The translations under genes were made by a program, and so were the position numbers. From contig QJZC01000021.1 of assembly GCA_003247575.1 (NCBI GenBank), forward strand, positions 123,951 to 187,950: a stretch of DNA of 64,000 nucleotides, given 5' to 3'. The notes beneath the pieces are model-generated. The model searched no databases, was not told the origin of the DNA, and saw only the letters and a list, made by a program, of their open reading frames with translations. The stretch comes from Pseudomonadota bacterium (lineage in GTDB: Bacteria; Myxococcota_A; UBA9160; SZUA-336). Shown here piece after piece: positions 8,908 to 17,946 of the stretch (the first letter of the stretch is position 1; every line of letters starts with the position of its first letter).

Positions 8908-11900
8908 ATGCATCCCACAGGTCCGAACCCGGAGTCACCGCAGGTAGCGAAGGTGCGTCGCTTGAAGCGGGTCCTGGTTGCCAATCGAGGTGAGATCGCC
9001 GTTCGAATCCTGCGCGCACTCGCCGACCAGGCGATCGCGAGCGTCGCAGTGTACTCGGAAGACGACTCCCGCTCGCTCCACGTCCGCAAGGCTGATCTCG
9101 CATTGCAGCTTCGGGGTAGGGGAGCTTCTGCCTACTTGGATGGGGAGCAGATCGTGCGCTTGGCGCTGGAGCACGATTGCGACGCGATTCATCCGGGCTA
9201 CGGCTTCCTGAGCGAGCGCGCCGACTTCGCGCGGCAGTGTGCCGAGCACGAGCTGTGCTTCATCGGTCCCGACCCGCTTGCACTGGCACTCCTGGGAGAC
9301 AAGGTCCGCGCCCGTGCATGCGCCCGCCAGGCAGGCGTGCCCGTGCTCGAGGGGAGCGAACTGCTCTCGAACGCCGCGGCTGCGGAGGCATTCTATGACA
9401 CTCTCGTTTCACGGAATCCCGCGTGCGGAATGGTGCTCAAGGCGGTCGCGGGAGGCGGTGGACGTGGAATGCGCCTCGTTCGCACGCGCGAGGCCATCGC
9501 CTCGGAATTCGAGCGCTGTGTCTCAGAAGCGCGGGCAGCGTTCGGTTCGGGGGAGATCTATGCGGAGGAGTGGCTCGAGCCGGCACGTCACATCGAGGTC
9601 CAGATCGCCGGAGACGTACACGGGGGGGTGGTCCACCTGTTCGAGCGCGAGTGCAGCCTGCAACGCCGGAACCAGAAGCTCGTCGAGAGTGCTCCCGCGG
9701 TAGGTTTGCCCGAAGCGCTACGACGTGATCTGCGGGCTGCAGCGCTCGCGCTCGCGAAGGTTGCCGCATATCGCAACCTGGGCACCTTCGAGTTTCTGGT
9801 CGATGCTGGCGACCTCGCGGCCGGCCGCTTTGCGTTCATCGAGGCCAACCCGCGCTTGCAGGTCGAGCACACCGTGACCGAGGCGGTCACCGGCATCGAC
9901 CTGGTTCGTCTGCAGGTGGAGCTCGCGGCGGGCGCATCGCTCGGCGAGCTCGGACTCGAGCAGCTGCCCGAACCCACTGGAGTCGCCCTCCAAGCGCGCG
10001 TGAACATGGAGAGCTTTCGGTCGGACGGAGCGGTGGCTCCCGCCGGGGGCATCCTGTCGGCTTACGAGCCTCCTTCCGGGCCGGGTGTGCGTGTCGACGG
10101 CTACGGCTATGCGGGCTACGCGAGCAACCCGGGCTTCGATTCGCTGCTGGCCAAGCTGATCGTGTACGCCCCGGATCCCGGAGCTGGCCTTGCCGGTGTG
10201 GTGAGACGAGCGCTGCGCGCGCTCTCGGAATTCCGGATCGAAGGGATCGAGACCAATCTCCCCGCACTCCTCAATCTGCTCGAGCTGCCCGAGGTTGCAG
10301 AGGGCCGCCTGGATACCCAGCTCGTCGAACGCAACGCACGACGGATCGCCGCTGAGCGCGCCGACGCAGGAGCCCGCTACTTCGCTGCGCCCGATGCGAA
10401 CGCCAGTGCGAACGCTGGAGGTCAGCAGTCCCGTGCTGCATCCGGCTTGGCCGTGCCAGAGCCAGAACCCGGCTGTGTGCGCATCCATGCGCCGCTGCAA
10501 GGTACGCTGATCCAGCTGGATCTCGCCCCCGGACAATTGATTCGAGCGGGTGTCCAGATCGGGGTGCTCGAAGCCATGAAGATGGAGCACGTGCTCACGG
10601 CTGGCGACAGCGGCACGGTGCGTGCGGTGCATGCGCTGCCCGGCGATACCTTGCTGCAAGGCCAGCCCCTCTTCGACCTCGAGCCCGGCGAGATTCCGGT
10701 TGCGGACGAGCGGGAGCCGTCCGAGGTCGATCTCGATGCGATCCGACCCGACCTGGCCGAGGTGTTCGAGCGCCACCTGGCGGGGCTCGACGCGAGCAGG
10801 CCAGAGGCGGTCGCGCGGCGTCGCAAGCTCGGATTTCGCACTGCGCGTGAGAACCTGGAGGATCTGGTCGATCGCGGAAGCTTCGTCGAGTACGGAGCGC
10901 TCGTCATTGCGGCCCAGCGCCGGCGACGCCCCCTCGAAGAGCTGATCGAGCGGACCCCAGCCGATGGCCTGCTCGCGGGGCTCGCCTGCATCAACGGAGA
11001 TGCGTTCGGTCCCCAGGCATCGCGCTGCATCGTGATGTCCTACGACTACACCGTGCTCGCGGGAACGCAGGGCGCGCAGAATCATCGCAAGAAGGACCGG
11101 ATGTTCGAGCTCGCGGAGCAGTGGAGGCTGCCCCTCGTTCTATTTGCCGAAGGGGGAGGCGGACGTCCCGGAGACTCCGACGCCATGGGTGTCACGGGCC
11201 TCGACACGGTTGCCTTCGCCTACTTCGGTCGGCTCTCGGGTCTGGTGCCCCTGGTGGGTCTCGTGAACGGGCGCTGCTTTGCAGGCAACGCCGCGTTGCT
11301 CGGCTGTTGTGATGTCGTAATCGCTACGCGGAACAGCAACCTGGGTATGGGGGGGCCCGCCATGATCGAGGGTGGCGGTCTCGGTGTCTATCGGCCGGAG
11401 GATATCGGGCCGTCCGAGGTCCAATCACAAAACGGTGTCATCGACGTACTGGTCGAAGACGAAGCCGAGGCCGTAGAGGTGGCCAAGCGCTATCTGTCCT
11501 ACTTTCAGGGTGCCCTGCGGGACTGGGAGGCACCGGACCAGCGCCGCCTGCGCTCCGTGATCCCGGAGAACCGGCTGCGCGTCTACGACGTGCGCAACGT
11601 GATCGAGATCATGGCCGATACCGACTCGGTCCTCGAGCTGCGGCGGGACTTCGGGGTCGGCATGGTGACGGCGCTGATTCGGATCGAAGGGCGTCCGCTC
11701 GGGGTGATTGCAAACAATCCGCTTCATCTGGCGGGTGCGATCGACTCACCCGCTGCAGACAAGGCAGCTCGCTTCATGCAGCTCTGCGATGCCTTCGATC
11801 TACCGATCCTGTTCCTCTGCGACACTCCGGGGATCATGGTCGGGCCCGAGGCGGAACGCACGGGCTTGGTGCGCCACGCAGCGCGGCTCTTCGTGACGGC

Positions 11901-12306
11901 GGGGAGCTTGAGCGTGCCCTTCTTCTCGATCGTCCTGCGCAAGGGCTACGGACTCGGCGCGCAGGCCATGGCGGGCGGAAGCTTCAAGACGCCGCTCTTC
12001 ATGGTCTCCTGGCCGAGCGGAGAGTTCGGTGGCATGGGGCTCGAGGGAGCGGTGCGGCTGGGATTCCGGCGCGAGCTCGAGGCGATCGAGAATTCGGAAG
12101 AGCGCGAGCGTCAATTTCAACGGATGGTTCAGGCGGCGTACCAGCATGGCAAGGCGGTGAACGTCGCCTCGCACTTCGAGCTCGATGCCGTGATCGACCC
12201 GATGGAGTCGCGCCGCTGGATCGTGCGGGGGCTCGATTCCGTGCCACCACTCGAACCCCGCTCGCCCCACTCTGGGAAGAAGCGACCGTGCGTCGATACG
12301 TGGTAG
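8908..12306 (+). CDS. Single-chain biotin-dependent acyl-CoA carboxylase
   Basis: The 1132-residue protein joins all three parts of a biotin carboxylase machine. First comes biotin carboxylase (residues about 15-470: RVLVANRGEIAVRIL, the ATP-grasp loop KAVAGGGGRGMR, EANPRLQVEHTVTE). Next is a biotinyl carrier domain (about 525-600) with the biotin-accepting EAMKMEH motif, Lys558. Last is a carboxyltransferase of the crotonase fold (about 615-1120: ARENLEDLVDRGSF, LCDTPGIMVG, GGSFKTPLFMVSWPSGEFGGMGLEGAVRLG). It should carboxylate an acyl-CoA (acetyl-, propionyl- or longer). Most bacteria split these domains into separate subunits. The same order is known in single-chain long-chain acyl-CoA carboxylases. 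The acyl-CoA dehydrogenase upstream is probably in the same operon. Confidence 0.9.
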   Translation: MHPTGPNPESPQVAKVRRLKRVLVANRGEIAVRILRALADQAIASVAVYSEDDSRSLHVRKADLALQLRGRGASAYLDGEQIVRLALEHDCDAIHPGYGFLSERADFARQCAEHELCFIGPDPLALALLGDKVRARACARQAGVPVLEGSELLSNAAAAEAFYDTLVSRNPACGMVLKAVAGGGGRGMRLVRTREAIASEFERCVSEARAAFGSGEIYAEEWLEPARHIEVQIAGDVHGGVVHLFERECSLQRRNQKLVESAPAVGLPEALRRDLRAAALALAKVAAYRNLGTFEFLVDAGDLAAGRFAFIEANPRLQVEHTVTEAVTGIDLVRLQVELAAGASLGELGLEQLPEPTGVALQARVNMESFRSDGAVAPAGGILSAYEPPSGPGVRVDGYGYAGYASNPGFDSLLAKLIVYAPDPGAGLAGVVRRALRALSEFRIEGIETNLPALLNLLELPEVAEGRLDTQLVERNARRIAAERADAGARYFAAPDANASANAGGQQSRAASGLAVPEPEPGCVRIHAPLQGTLIQLDLAPGQLIRAGVQIGVLEAMKMEHVLTAGDSGTVRAVHALPGDTLLQGQPLFDLEPGEIPVADEREPSEVDLDAIRPDLAEVFERHLAGLDASRPEAVARRRKLGFRTARENLEDLVDRGSFVEYGALVIAAQRRRRPLEELIERTPADGLLAGLACINGDAFGPQASRCIVMSYDYTVLAGTQGAQNHRKKDRMFELAEQWRLPLVLFAEGGGGRPGDSDAMGVTGLDTVAFAYFGRLSGLVPLVGLVNGRCFAGNAALLGCCDVVIATRNSNLGMGGPAMIEGGGLGVYRPEDIGPSEVQSQNGVIDVLVEDEAEAVEVAKRYLSYFQGALRDWEAPDQRRLRSVIPENRLRVYDVRNVIEIMADTDSVLELRRDFGVGMVTALIRIEGRPLGVIANNPLHLAGAIDSPAADKAARFMQLCDAFDLPILFLCDTPGIMVGPEAERTGLVRHAARLFVTAGSLSVPFFSIVLRKGYGLGAQAMAGGSFKTPLFMVSWPSGEFGGMGLEGAVRLGFRRELEAIENSEERERQFQRMVQAAYQHGKAVNVASHFELDAVIDPMESRRWIVRGLDSVPPLEPRSPHSGKKRPCVDTW

Positions 12307-12313
12307 CTAGCTG

Positions 12314-13405
12314 CTAGTCTGCTCCCACGAGTTTGTCGGAGATCGAGCTGAAGAAGGCTTCGGTGGTGGCGGTGCCGCCCTGGTCTGGAGTCAGGCACTT
12401 CGCCTCGCGGTAGACCTGCTCGACTGCATCGCGGAGCGCGGCCGAAGCGCTCTGGAAGCCGAGGTAATCGAGCAGTAGAGCGGCGGACAGCAGGGTTGCC
12501 GTCGGATTGACCGAGTTCTTGCCGACCAGATCCGGGGCGGTGCCGTGCGCGGACTCGAAATAGGCGTAGTCGTCTCCGTAGCAGCCACTCGCGGCGAGTC
12601 CGAGACCACCGGCCAGGCCCGCCGCGGTGTCGGAGAAGATGTCGCCATAGAGATTCGGGAGTGCGACGACGTCGAAGTCTTGTGGGTGCGTCACCAGGCG
12701 CTGTCCGAAGTCGTCGATGATGTAGCTCTCGAACTCGATGTCGGGGTAGTCGCTCGCCAGCTCGAGCGCGATCTCGCGAAAGAAGCCGTCGCTACGCGGA
12801 AGCATGTTGTGCTTGGTGCCAAGTGTCAGCTTGCCTGCGAATCCCTGCTCCTTGCGACGGCGCGCGAGCTCGAACGAGAAGCGGAGTACGCGCCGGCTGC
12901 CGGCTTCACTCAGCACCTTGAGGGCGTAGCGCGCGGGGCTGTAGCTCGACAAGCTTCGCCGGGCGTAGCGACTCTCGAGTTCCAGCGGGGCGAGCTCGTC
13001 CACCTCGCCCTCGATCCCGACGTACATGTCCTCGAGGTTCTCGCGTACGATCAGCATGTCGATCCCCTTGGGATCGGCCAAGGGGCTCTTCACACCGGGA
13101 AACCACCGAACCGGACGCACGTTTGCGTAGGTTCCCTTCCCCCATCTCAGGTAGAAGAGTGCCGGAGCGCTGGCACCGCTCGTGGAACCGAAGAACGTTG
13201 CATCCGAAGTGTCGATGGCCGCGCGCGCGGCGTCCGGGAAGCGCCGGCCGTACGCCCGCTGCCCGTCCTCGCCCACTTGCAGGCGGGTCCACTCGATCGG
13301 TAGCCCGAGTCGCCCCAGCAGTTCGATGCTGGGAAGCATCACCTCGGGGGACGTATCCTCACCTGCGGCCCACGCGACCTTGCGCGTTGCTCGTGCTGTG
13401 CTCAT
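12314..13405 (-). CDS. Isocitrate/isopropylmalate-family dehydrogenase
   Basis: A 363-residue decarboxylating beta-hydroxyacid dehydrogenase. Family marks are the substrate-arginine block RENLEDMY, the metal-binding aspartates in NLYGDIFSDTAAGLAGGLG, and the NAD-binding FESAHGTAPDLVGKNSVNPTA. The ATG overlaps the stop of the dioxygenase gene as ATGA, so translation is coupled; this overrides longer upstream in-frame starts. The RENLEDMY segment differs from typical LeuB (RELTGG) and resembles isocitrate or tartrate dehydrogenases more, so the true substrate (isocitrate, homoisocitrate, tartrate or an alkylmalate) is open. It is last in a three-gene minus-strand operon with a CoA-transferase and a 2-oxoglutarate dioxygenase. 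Confidence 0.8.
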   Translation of the reverse strand: MSTARATRKVAWAAGEDTSPEVMLPSIELLGRLGLPIEWTRLQVGEDGQRAYGRRFPDAARAAIDTSDATFFGSTSGASAPALFYLRWGKGTYANVRPVRWFPGVKSPLADPKGIDMLIVRENLEDMYVGIEGEVDELAPLELESRYARRSLSSYSPARYALKVLSEAGSRRVLRFSFELARRRKEQGFAGKLTLGTKHNMLPRSDGFFREIALELASDYPDIEFESYIIDDFGQRLVTHPQDFDVVALPNLYGDIFSDTAAGLAGGLGLAASGCYGDDYAYFESAHGTAPDLVGKNSVNPTATLLSAALLLDYLGFQSASAALRDAVEQVYREAKCLTPDQGGTATTEAFFSSISDKLVGAD

Positions 13406-14253
13406 GCCGGCACGTCCCCCTTCATCGTGATGCGGCGCATTTCGCGGCGCTGCCCGGGGTAGTCGTTCAGCGCATAGTGCTGAACTGAGCGGTTGTCCCA
13501 TATGGCGAGCGATCCCGCGCGCCAGCGGAAGCGCGTGGTGAACTGGGGTGAGGTCGCGTGCTCGCATAGGAAGTTCATGAGTGGCAGGCTCTCCGAGGTG
13601 CGCATGTTCTCGAAGCGGTCGACGTGGGGCGCATCGAGGAAGAGCCCCTTGCGCCCGGTCTCGGGGTGCGTGCGCACGACGGGGTGCAAGAAACGCGCGC
13701 TCTCTTGCGCCTCGTTCTTCTTCATCGCCATGGGGTGATCGGCGTTTTGGTAGTAGCCGCTCGCGCCGTGAACCTTCGTAGCGGAGAATACCGCACGGAG
13801 CCCCCCGATCATCTGCTGCATGCCAGCGGAGAGCGCCTCGTACGCCGCCGTCATGCTCGCGAACAGAGTGTCGCCGCCATGTGTGGGAACTTCGACCGCG
13901 TAGAGCATCGTCGCCTTGGGAGGCCGCTCCGTGTAGGACATGTCGGAGTGCCAGCCACCTCCGAAGTTCGACCGCGTGTGCTTCTCTTTGACGATCGGGA
14001 TCACGTGGGGATAGCCCGGGAGCGGCTCCATGAACGGGTAGACGTCGAGCTCGCCGAAGCGCGCAGCCAGCTGCGTCTGCTGGCCTGGATCGAGGCGTTG
14101 GTCCCTGAAGAACAACACCTGATACTCGAGCCAGGCCCGGTAGATTTCCTCGAAATGGGCGTCGTCGACGTGTGCGAGGTCGACCCCGCTGACCTCCGCG
14201 CCGAGCACTCCGCTCGTCGGCTCTACCTTGATGTGGTCGAATTCGGGCATCAT
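13402..14253 (-). CDS. TauD/TfdA-family 2-oxoglutarate dioxygenase
   Basis: A 283-residue non-heme iron dioxygenase. The iron-binding HxD lies in GGWHSDMSY, the distal histidine and 2-oxoglutarate arginine in WDNRSVQHYALNDYPGQRREMRR, and the N-terminus (SGVLGAEVSGVDLA) is typical of taurine/2,4-D dioxygenases. These enzymes hydroxylate a substrate while converting 2-oxoglutarate and oxygen to succinate and CO2. GAAGGA precedes the start. The gene overlaps the downstream dehydrogenase by 4 bases and follows a CoA-transferase. That context suggests catabolism of a small organic acid or sulfonate-like compound rather than proof of taurine use. Confidence 0.85.
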   Translation of the reverse strand: MMPEFDHIKVEPTSGVLGAEVSGVDLAHVDDAHFEEIYRAWLEYQVLFFRDQRLDPGQQTQLAARFGELDVYPFMEPLPGYPHVIPIVKEKHTRSNFGGGWHSDMSYTERPPKATMLYAVEVPTHGGDTLFASMTAAYEALSAGMQQMIGGLRAVFSATKVHGASGYYQNADHPMAMKKNEAQESARFLHPVVRTHPETGRKGLFLDAPHVDRFENMRTSESLPLMNFLCEHATSPQFTTRFRWRAGSLAIWDNRSVQHYALNDYPGQRREMRRITMKGDVPA

Positions 14254-14364
14254 GAATTCCTTCGTCGGTCCTGCCGAGCGCGTAGCGCCAAGGCGACGCG
14301 CAGCTGCAGTCGTGGTCTCATCGGTCGTAGTGTCTGCAGTCGTAACGAACGGGAGCTGGACGGT

Positions 14365-15741
14365 TCAGGCATCGGAGCTCCTCGGTCGATGCGTTCGCTC
14401 TCCGACGACCGCTCGCTTCGACAGATCGCGAATCTCCAGGCTGGAGTAGCCGAGTTCGGTGAGCACGGACTCGCGATCCGCGTCGAGCGCTGGGGCGGCG
14501 CTCTTCGCTCGGCTGGGCGTCGCGTCGAAGCGGATGGGTGGGGCGAACGTGCGATAGGGTCCGAGCCGACGGTGTTCGAGCTCGATCAAGTAGCCGTTGG
14601 CGTTCACTTGAGGGTCGTCCATCACTTCGTGTGGAAAGGAGAACGGACCGCAGGGCACGCCATGCTGGCGCAGCTGCTCTAGCCAGGTCGCGGTCGTCCG
14701 ACTCGCGAACAGCTGTTCCGCGCGCCGCTCGAAGGCCGAGAGCTCCGCTCGCCCCGCTGCGCTCTCGGCGTCGAAGCCGGCCTCGAGTCGTGGATCCTCG
14801 AGGCCGGTGGCCGCGCGTAGCTTCCGGTACAGCGCGGGCGACAGGCAGCCCACGGAGATGTATCCATCGGCGGTGCGGAAGTGCCGGTAGTAGACGTTGC
14901 CCCGAGTTGCGGGCTGGGCGCGTTCGTAGAAGCGCTCCTGTTGCACCTCGAACGGCTCGCCTCGCTCACGAAGCTCCGCAAGCTCGGAACGCAGCTCCTG
15001 CTCACGTCTCTGATCGAGATCGCGGAACTGGTGTACGAGCGAACTCCCCAGTGCCAGGGCGGTGGACAGGAGCGAGGTGTGAACGCGCTGTCCGCAGCCG
15101 GTCCGGTCGCGGTGCCGCAACGCGCTCACCACGCCGAGTGCAGCCAGGAATCCGGTGCTCACGTCGACGTAGGCGGGCTGCACGAAGCGCGGCGTCCCCC
15201 CCGCGCTCGCGCTCGAGAGCGATCCGGTTCCGGACATTCCCTGAACGACCACGTCATATCCGCCGTCCTCTCCCGCAGGACCTTCGTTTCCGTAAGCGGA
15301 GTTTTCTAGGTAGATCAGGTCCGGCCGGAGCCCTCGAAGCGCTGCATAGTCCAAGCCGTAGCGCAGCAGATCCGAGGGCTTGAACGACACCAGCACTACG
15401 TCCGCCCAGCGCACCAGGCGTTCGACGACCTGCCGGCTGTCCGGGTGGGCGAGATCGATGCAGATGCTGCGCTTGCCCCGGTTGACGATGGTGAAGGCGC
15501 GCCCCTCGCGCGGAATCCCACTCGGCTGATTCGCTCGGTAGGCATCGCCGCGCGGAGGCTCCACCTTGATCACGTCCGCTCCGAGGTCTGCGAGCAGTAG
15601 GCCACAGGTGGGCACAGCGAGCACTTGGGCAAACTCGACGACGCGCACATCGGATAGGGGCCCGCCTGCCGGCGCGGGGCCAGCTGCCGCGGCGGAGTCC
15701 GCCGGATCCGGTGCAGCTCGCTCGGGCGCGGGGCCGTCCAT
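14365..15741 (-). CDS. Family III CoA-transferase (CaiB/BaiF)
   Basis: The 458-residue protein shows the family III transferase pattern: VRVVEFAQVLAVPTCGLLLADLGADVIKVEPP near the start, then NRGKRSICIDL, and the catalytic-aspartate region GGYDVVVQGMSG. Members move CoA between organic acids through an aspartyl-CoA thioester. The first about 30 residues are Pro/Ala-rich and probably not part of the fold, so the true start may be internal. It is the first gene of the minus-strand operon with the dioxygenase and dehydrogenase. It faces the ABC exporter across a 245-bp region holding two inverted repeats. Confidence 0.85.
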   Translation of the reverse strand: MDGPAPERAAPDPADSAAAAGPAPAGGPLSDVRVVEFAQVLAVPTCGLLLADLGADVIKVEPPRGDAYRANQPSGIPREGRAFTIVNRGKRSICIDLAHPDSRQVVERLVRWADVVLVSFKPSDLLRYGLDYAALRGLRPDLIYLENSAYGNEGPAGEDGGYDVVVQGMSGTGSLSSASAGGTPRFVQPAYVDVSTGFLAALGVVSALRHRDRTGCGQRVHTSLLSTALALGSSLVHQFRDLDQRREQELRSELAELRERGEPFEVQQERFYERAQPATRGNVYYRHFRTADGYISVGCLSPALYRKLRAATGLEDPRLEAGFDAESAAGRAELSAFERRAEQLFASRTTATWLEQLRQHGVPCGPFSFPHEVMDDPQVNANGYLIELEHRRLGPYRTFAPPIRFDATPSRAKSAAPALDADRESVLTELGYSSLEIRDLSKRAVVGERTHRPRSSDA

Positions 15742-15785
15742 CTGCCCATTGTCGACGCAGCCCGGCGCCGTTGTCCAACTGCTTG

Positions 15786-15827
15786 ATCGATCGGCGATCG
15801 ATTGGATGAGGCGAATCCGTAGATTCG
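15786..15827. promoter_or_regulatory. Two inverted repeats in a divergent promoter region
   Basis: ATCGATC-GGC-GATCGAT (15786-15802, perfect 7-bp arms) is followed 9 bases later by CGAATC-CGTA-GATTCG (15812-15827, perfect 6-bp arms). Both lie between the divergent CoA-transferase and ABC-exporter genes. They could be operators for a dimeric regulator or mRNA hairpins; no regulator gene is adjacent. Confidence 0.4.
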
Positions 15828-15986
15828 GCGCGCGAGTGCAACGCAGCGAGGCCGAGCGGATCGGTCGCGAAAGTGGGAGCGAACTTCTGACTCAGGAGAC
15901 TAGGGGCTGGCTGATAGACTCGGGCTCTGCGGGCGCGCGGGGAGCGGTGCCCGCCGCCAGTCGCCGAGCGGGGCAGCGTCCGGTCC

Positions 15987-17930
15987 ATGGTGTCGAGAGC
16001 AACCCAGTCCGTGTCTTCTAGAGTGCGTGGCGTGTCTTTCAGACTGCGCGGACGTGACGAGTGGATCTTCTTCGCCGAGCTGGCGCGGGCTTCGTCGGGT
16101 CTGGCGGCAGCGTGGTGGACCTTGCTCGTGCTGCGCGGGGGACTGCCCGCACTCTTCGCGATCGCCATCGGTGCGCTGGTGGGGGCAGTGGACCGTGGGG
16201 ACTCCCTGCTCGCTCCGCTCGCGCTCGTGGGAGTGGTGTTCGTGCTGCTGCAGACCCTCGGGCCACTGCATCATGCGGTCAGCGCCAACCTGGGGAGCCG
16301 TATGGCGTCTTGGTTGTACGAGCGACTCACACAGAGCTGCGTAGAGCCGGCGGGAGTCGCGCATCTCGAGGATGCCGAGCTACGTCAGGATCTGACGATG
16401 GCGCGCGACTTCGATCTCGGGATCACCGCGCCGCCCCTCTCCATATCGATGGACTTCGTCGCCTCCGGTCTGGTCGAGCTGGTGGCTGGGATCTCGTCTG
16501 CGGCGGTGCTCGCCGCCTACCGCTGGTGGGCCCCGTTTCTGGTCGGCGGCGCCTGGCTCTCCACCCAGTGGTTGCTGCGCGAGAGCGGGGTCTATCGAGA
16601 CCGAAACACGACAGAAGTGAGACAGGCACAGCGCTACGCGGACTACGCGTTTCGCCTGGCGGTCGATGCCCCCGCGGCGAAGGAGCTGCGCCTGTTCGGT
16701 CTGGTCTCCTGGGTGTTGGATGGATTTCGTGCCTACCGGACGCGTCTGTTCGATCTGCGTTGGGAGGCCACGCGCCTGCGCGAGCGCTCACTCACGACGA
16801 GTGTGGCGATCGTATTGCTCGCGAATCTGGTGGTCTTCGGCGCGATGGCGCAAGACGTGGTCGCGGGAGCGCTGTCGATCGATCAGGTGGTGACCTTTGC
16901 CTCCGCTGCCGTGGGAGCCAGCCTGATCGCGTTCGGCGGATTGTCCTGGGCGCTCGACAGCGCGAGCGCACCCGCGGGCGCGGTGAAACGTCTCGAGCCT
17001 GCGATGCGAGACCGCGGCGCTCTTTCGCGCGTCTCCGATTCGCGCGTCTCGGATGCGCGCGTTTCCGTTGCGCATGCTCGCGCAGTACCTCGCGCCTCGG
17101 GGGGCCTCGCGCCGGGCGAGCCGGCCGCACCTCGGGCGGCGGCGGCAGGCGCGCACGAGATCCGCTTCCGCGATGTCAGCTTCCGCTACCCGGGGGCTGC
17201 TGCGCCGGTGTTGAGTGGCTTCAGCCTGCACGTTCCGCGGGGTACGTCGCTCGCCATCGTGGGGCAGAACGGTGCCGGCAAGACCACTTTGGCGAAGCTG
17301 CTGTGTCGCCTGTACGACCCGGAGACGGGCTCGATCGAGATCGACGGCGAGCCCCTCGAAACATGGGACGTCGAGGAATGGCGCGATCGCTTGGCAGTCG
17401 TATTCCAGGACTTCTTGCGGTTGGAGTTGCCACTGCGGGACAATGTGGCGCCCAGAGGCGCTCCTGAGGCGAAAGTCCTGGCAGCACTCGAGCAGGCGGG
17501 TGCCCGAGGGCTCGCCTCGCTCGAGACGATTCTGGCGCGCGGGTATCCGGGGGGGACCGACCTATCGGGTGGGCAGTGGCAGCGCGTCGCCTTGGCCCGT
17601 GCACTGTGTGCGGTCTCGCTGGGAGCGGGTGTCGTGCTGCTCGACGAGCCCACGGCCCAGCTCGACGTTCGTGGAGAGAGTGAGATCTTCGATCGCTTGC
17701 TCGGCGCGACGCAGGACGCCACGACGATTCTGATCTCGCATCGCTTCTCGACGGTGCGACACGTCGACCGCATCTGCGTGCTCGAGCACGGCCGAGTGGT
17801 CGAACTCGGATCCCACGCGGAGCTGATGGAGCAGAACGGGCGATACTGCGAGATGTTCGAGCTTCAGGCGGCGCGCTTCGAGCGCCCCGAGGTTTCGGGA
17901 GCGCCGACCCTGCCGGAACGCCGGACATGA
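15987..17930 (+). CDS. ABC exporter half-transporter 1 (fused TMD-NBD)
   Basis: A 647-residue half-transporter. An N-terminal transmembrane domain (residues about 25-330, several hydrophobic spans) precedes an ATPase domain (about 385-630) with Walker A GQNGAGKTT, signature LSGGQWQRVALARAL, Walker B VVLLDEPTAQLD and the switch histidine in LISHRFST. All catalytic residues are canonical. Between the domains lies an unusual low-complexity linker with a three-fold RVSD-type repeat. The second half-transporter begins 16 bases after the stop, so the two probably form a heterodimer. Cargo is unknown; the NBDs resemble lipid, peptide or drug exporters of the MsbA/LmrA type. Confidence 0.88.
   Translation: MVSRATQSVSSRVRGVSFRLRGRDEWIFFAELARASSGLAAAWWTLLVLRGGLPALFAIAIGALVGAVDRGDSLLAPLALVGVVFVLLQTLGPLHHAVSANLGSRMASWLYERLTQSCVEPAGVAHLEDAELRQDLTMARDFDLGITAPPLSISMDFVASGLVELVAGISSAAVLAAYRWWAPFLVGGAWLSTQWLLRESGVYRDRNTTEVRQAQRYADYAFRLAVDAPAAKELRLFGLVSWVLDGFRAYRTRLFDLRWEATRLRERSLTTSVAIVLLANLVVFGAMAQDVVAGALSIDQVVTFASAAVGASLIAFGGLSWALDSASAPAGAVKRLEPAMRDRGALSRVSDSRVSDARVSVAHARAVPRASGGLAPGEPAAPRAAAAGAHEIRFRDVSFRYPGAAAPVLSGFSLHVPRGTSLAIVGQNGAGKTTLAKLLCRLYDPETGSIEIDGEPLETWDVEEWRDRLAVVFQDFLRLELPLRDNVAPRGAPEAKVLAALEQAGARGLASLETILARGYPGGTDLSGGQWQRVALARALCAVSLGAGVVLLDEPTAQLDVRGESEIFDRLLGATQDATTILISHRFSTVRHVDRICVLEHGRVVELGSHAELMEQNGRYCEMFELQAARFERPEVSGAPTLPERRT
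17026..17070 (+). repeat. Three tandem 15-bp repeats in ABC linker
   Basis: Three imperfect 15-bp units (CGCGCGTCTCCGATT, CGCGCGTCTCGGATG, CGCGCGTTTCCGTTG) encode a repeated Arg-Val-Ser pentapeptide in the linker between the membrane and ATPase domains. The unit keeps the reading frame, so copy-number change would alter only linker length. Confidence 0.7.
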
Positions 17931-17946
17931 TGGCAGGTGGCGTCGC

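Noticed and set aside
9000..9011. GTTCGAATCC, a tRNA T-loop-like sequence
   Set aside because: It lies inside the biotin carboxylase coding sequence (VRIL codons) and no acceptor, D or anticodon arms surround it.
9718..11085. Long open frame antisense to the carboxylase
   Set aside because: The plus-strand frame encodes conserved carboxylase domains across the whole stretch.
17026..17070. Possible CRISPR-like repeat
   Set aside because: Units are contiguous 15-mers without spacers and encode a protein linker.
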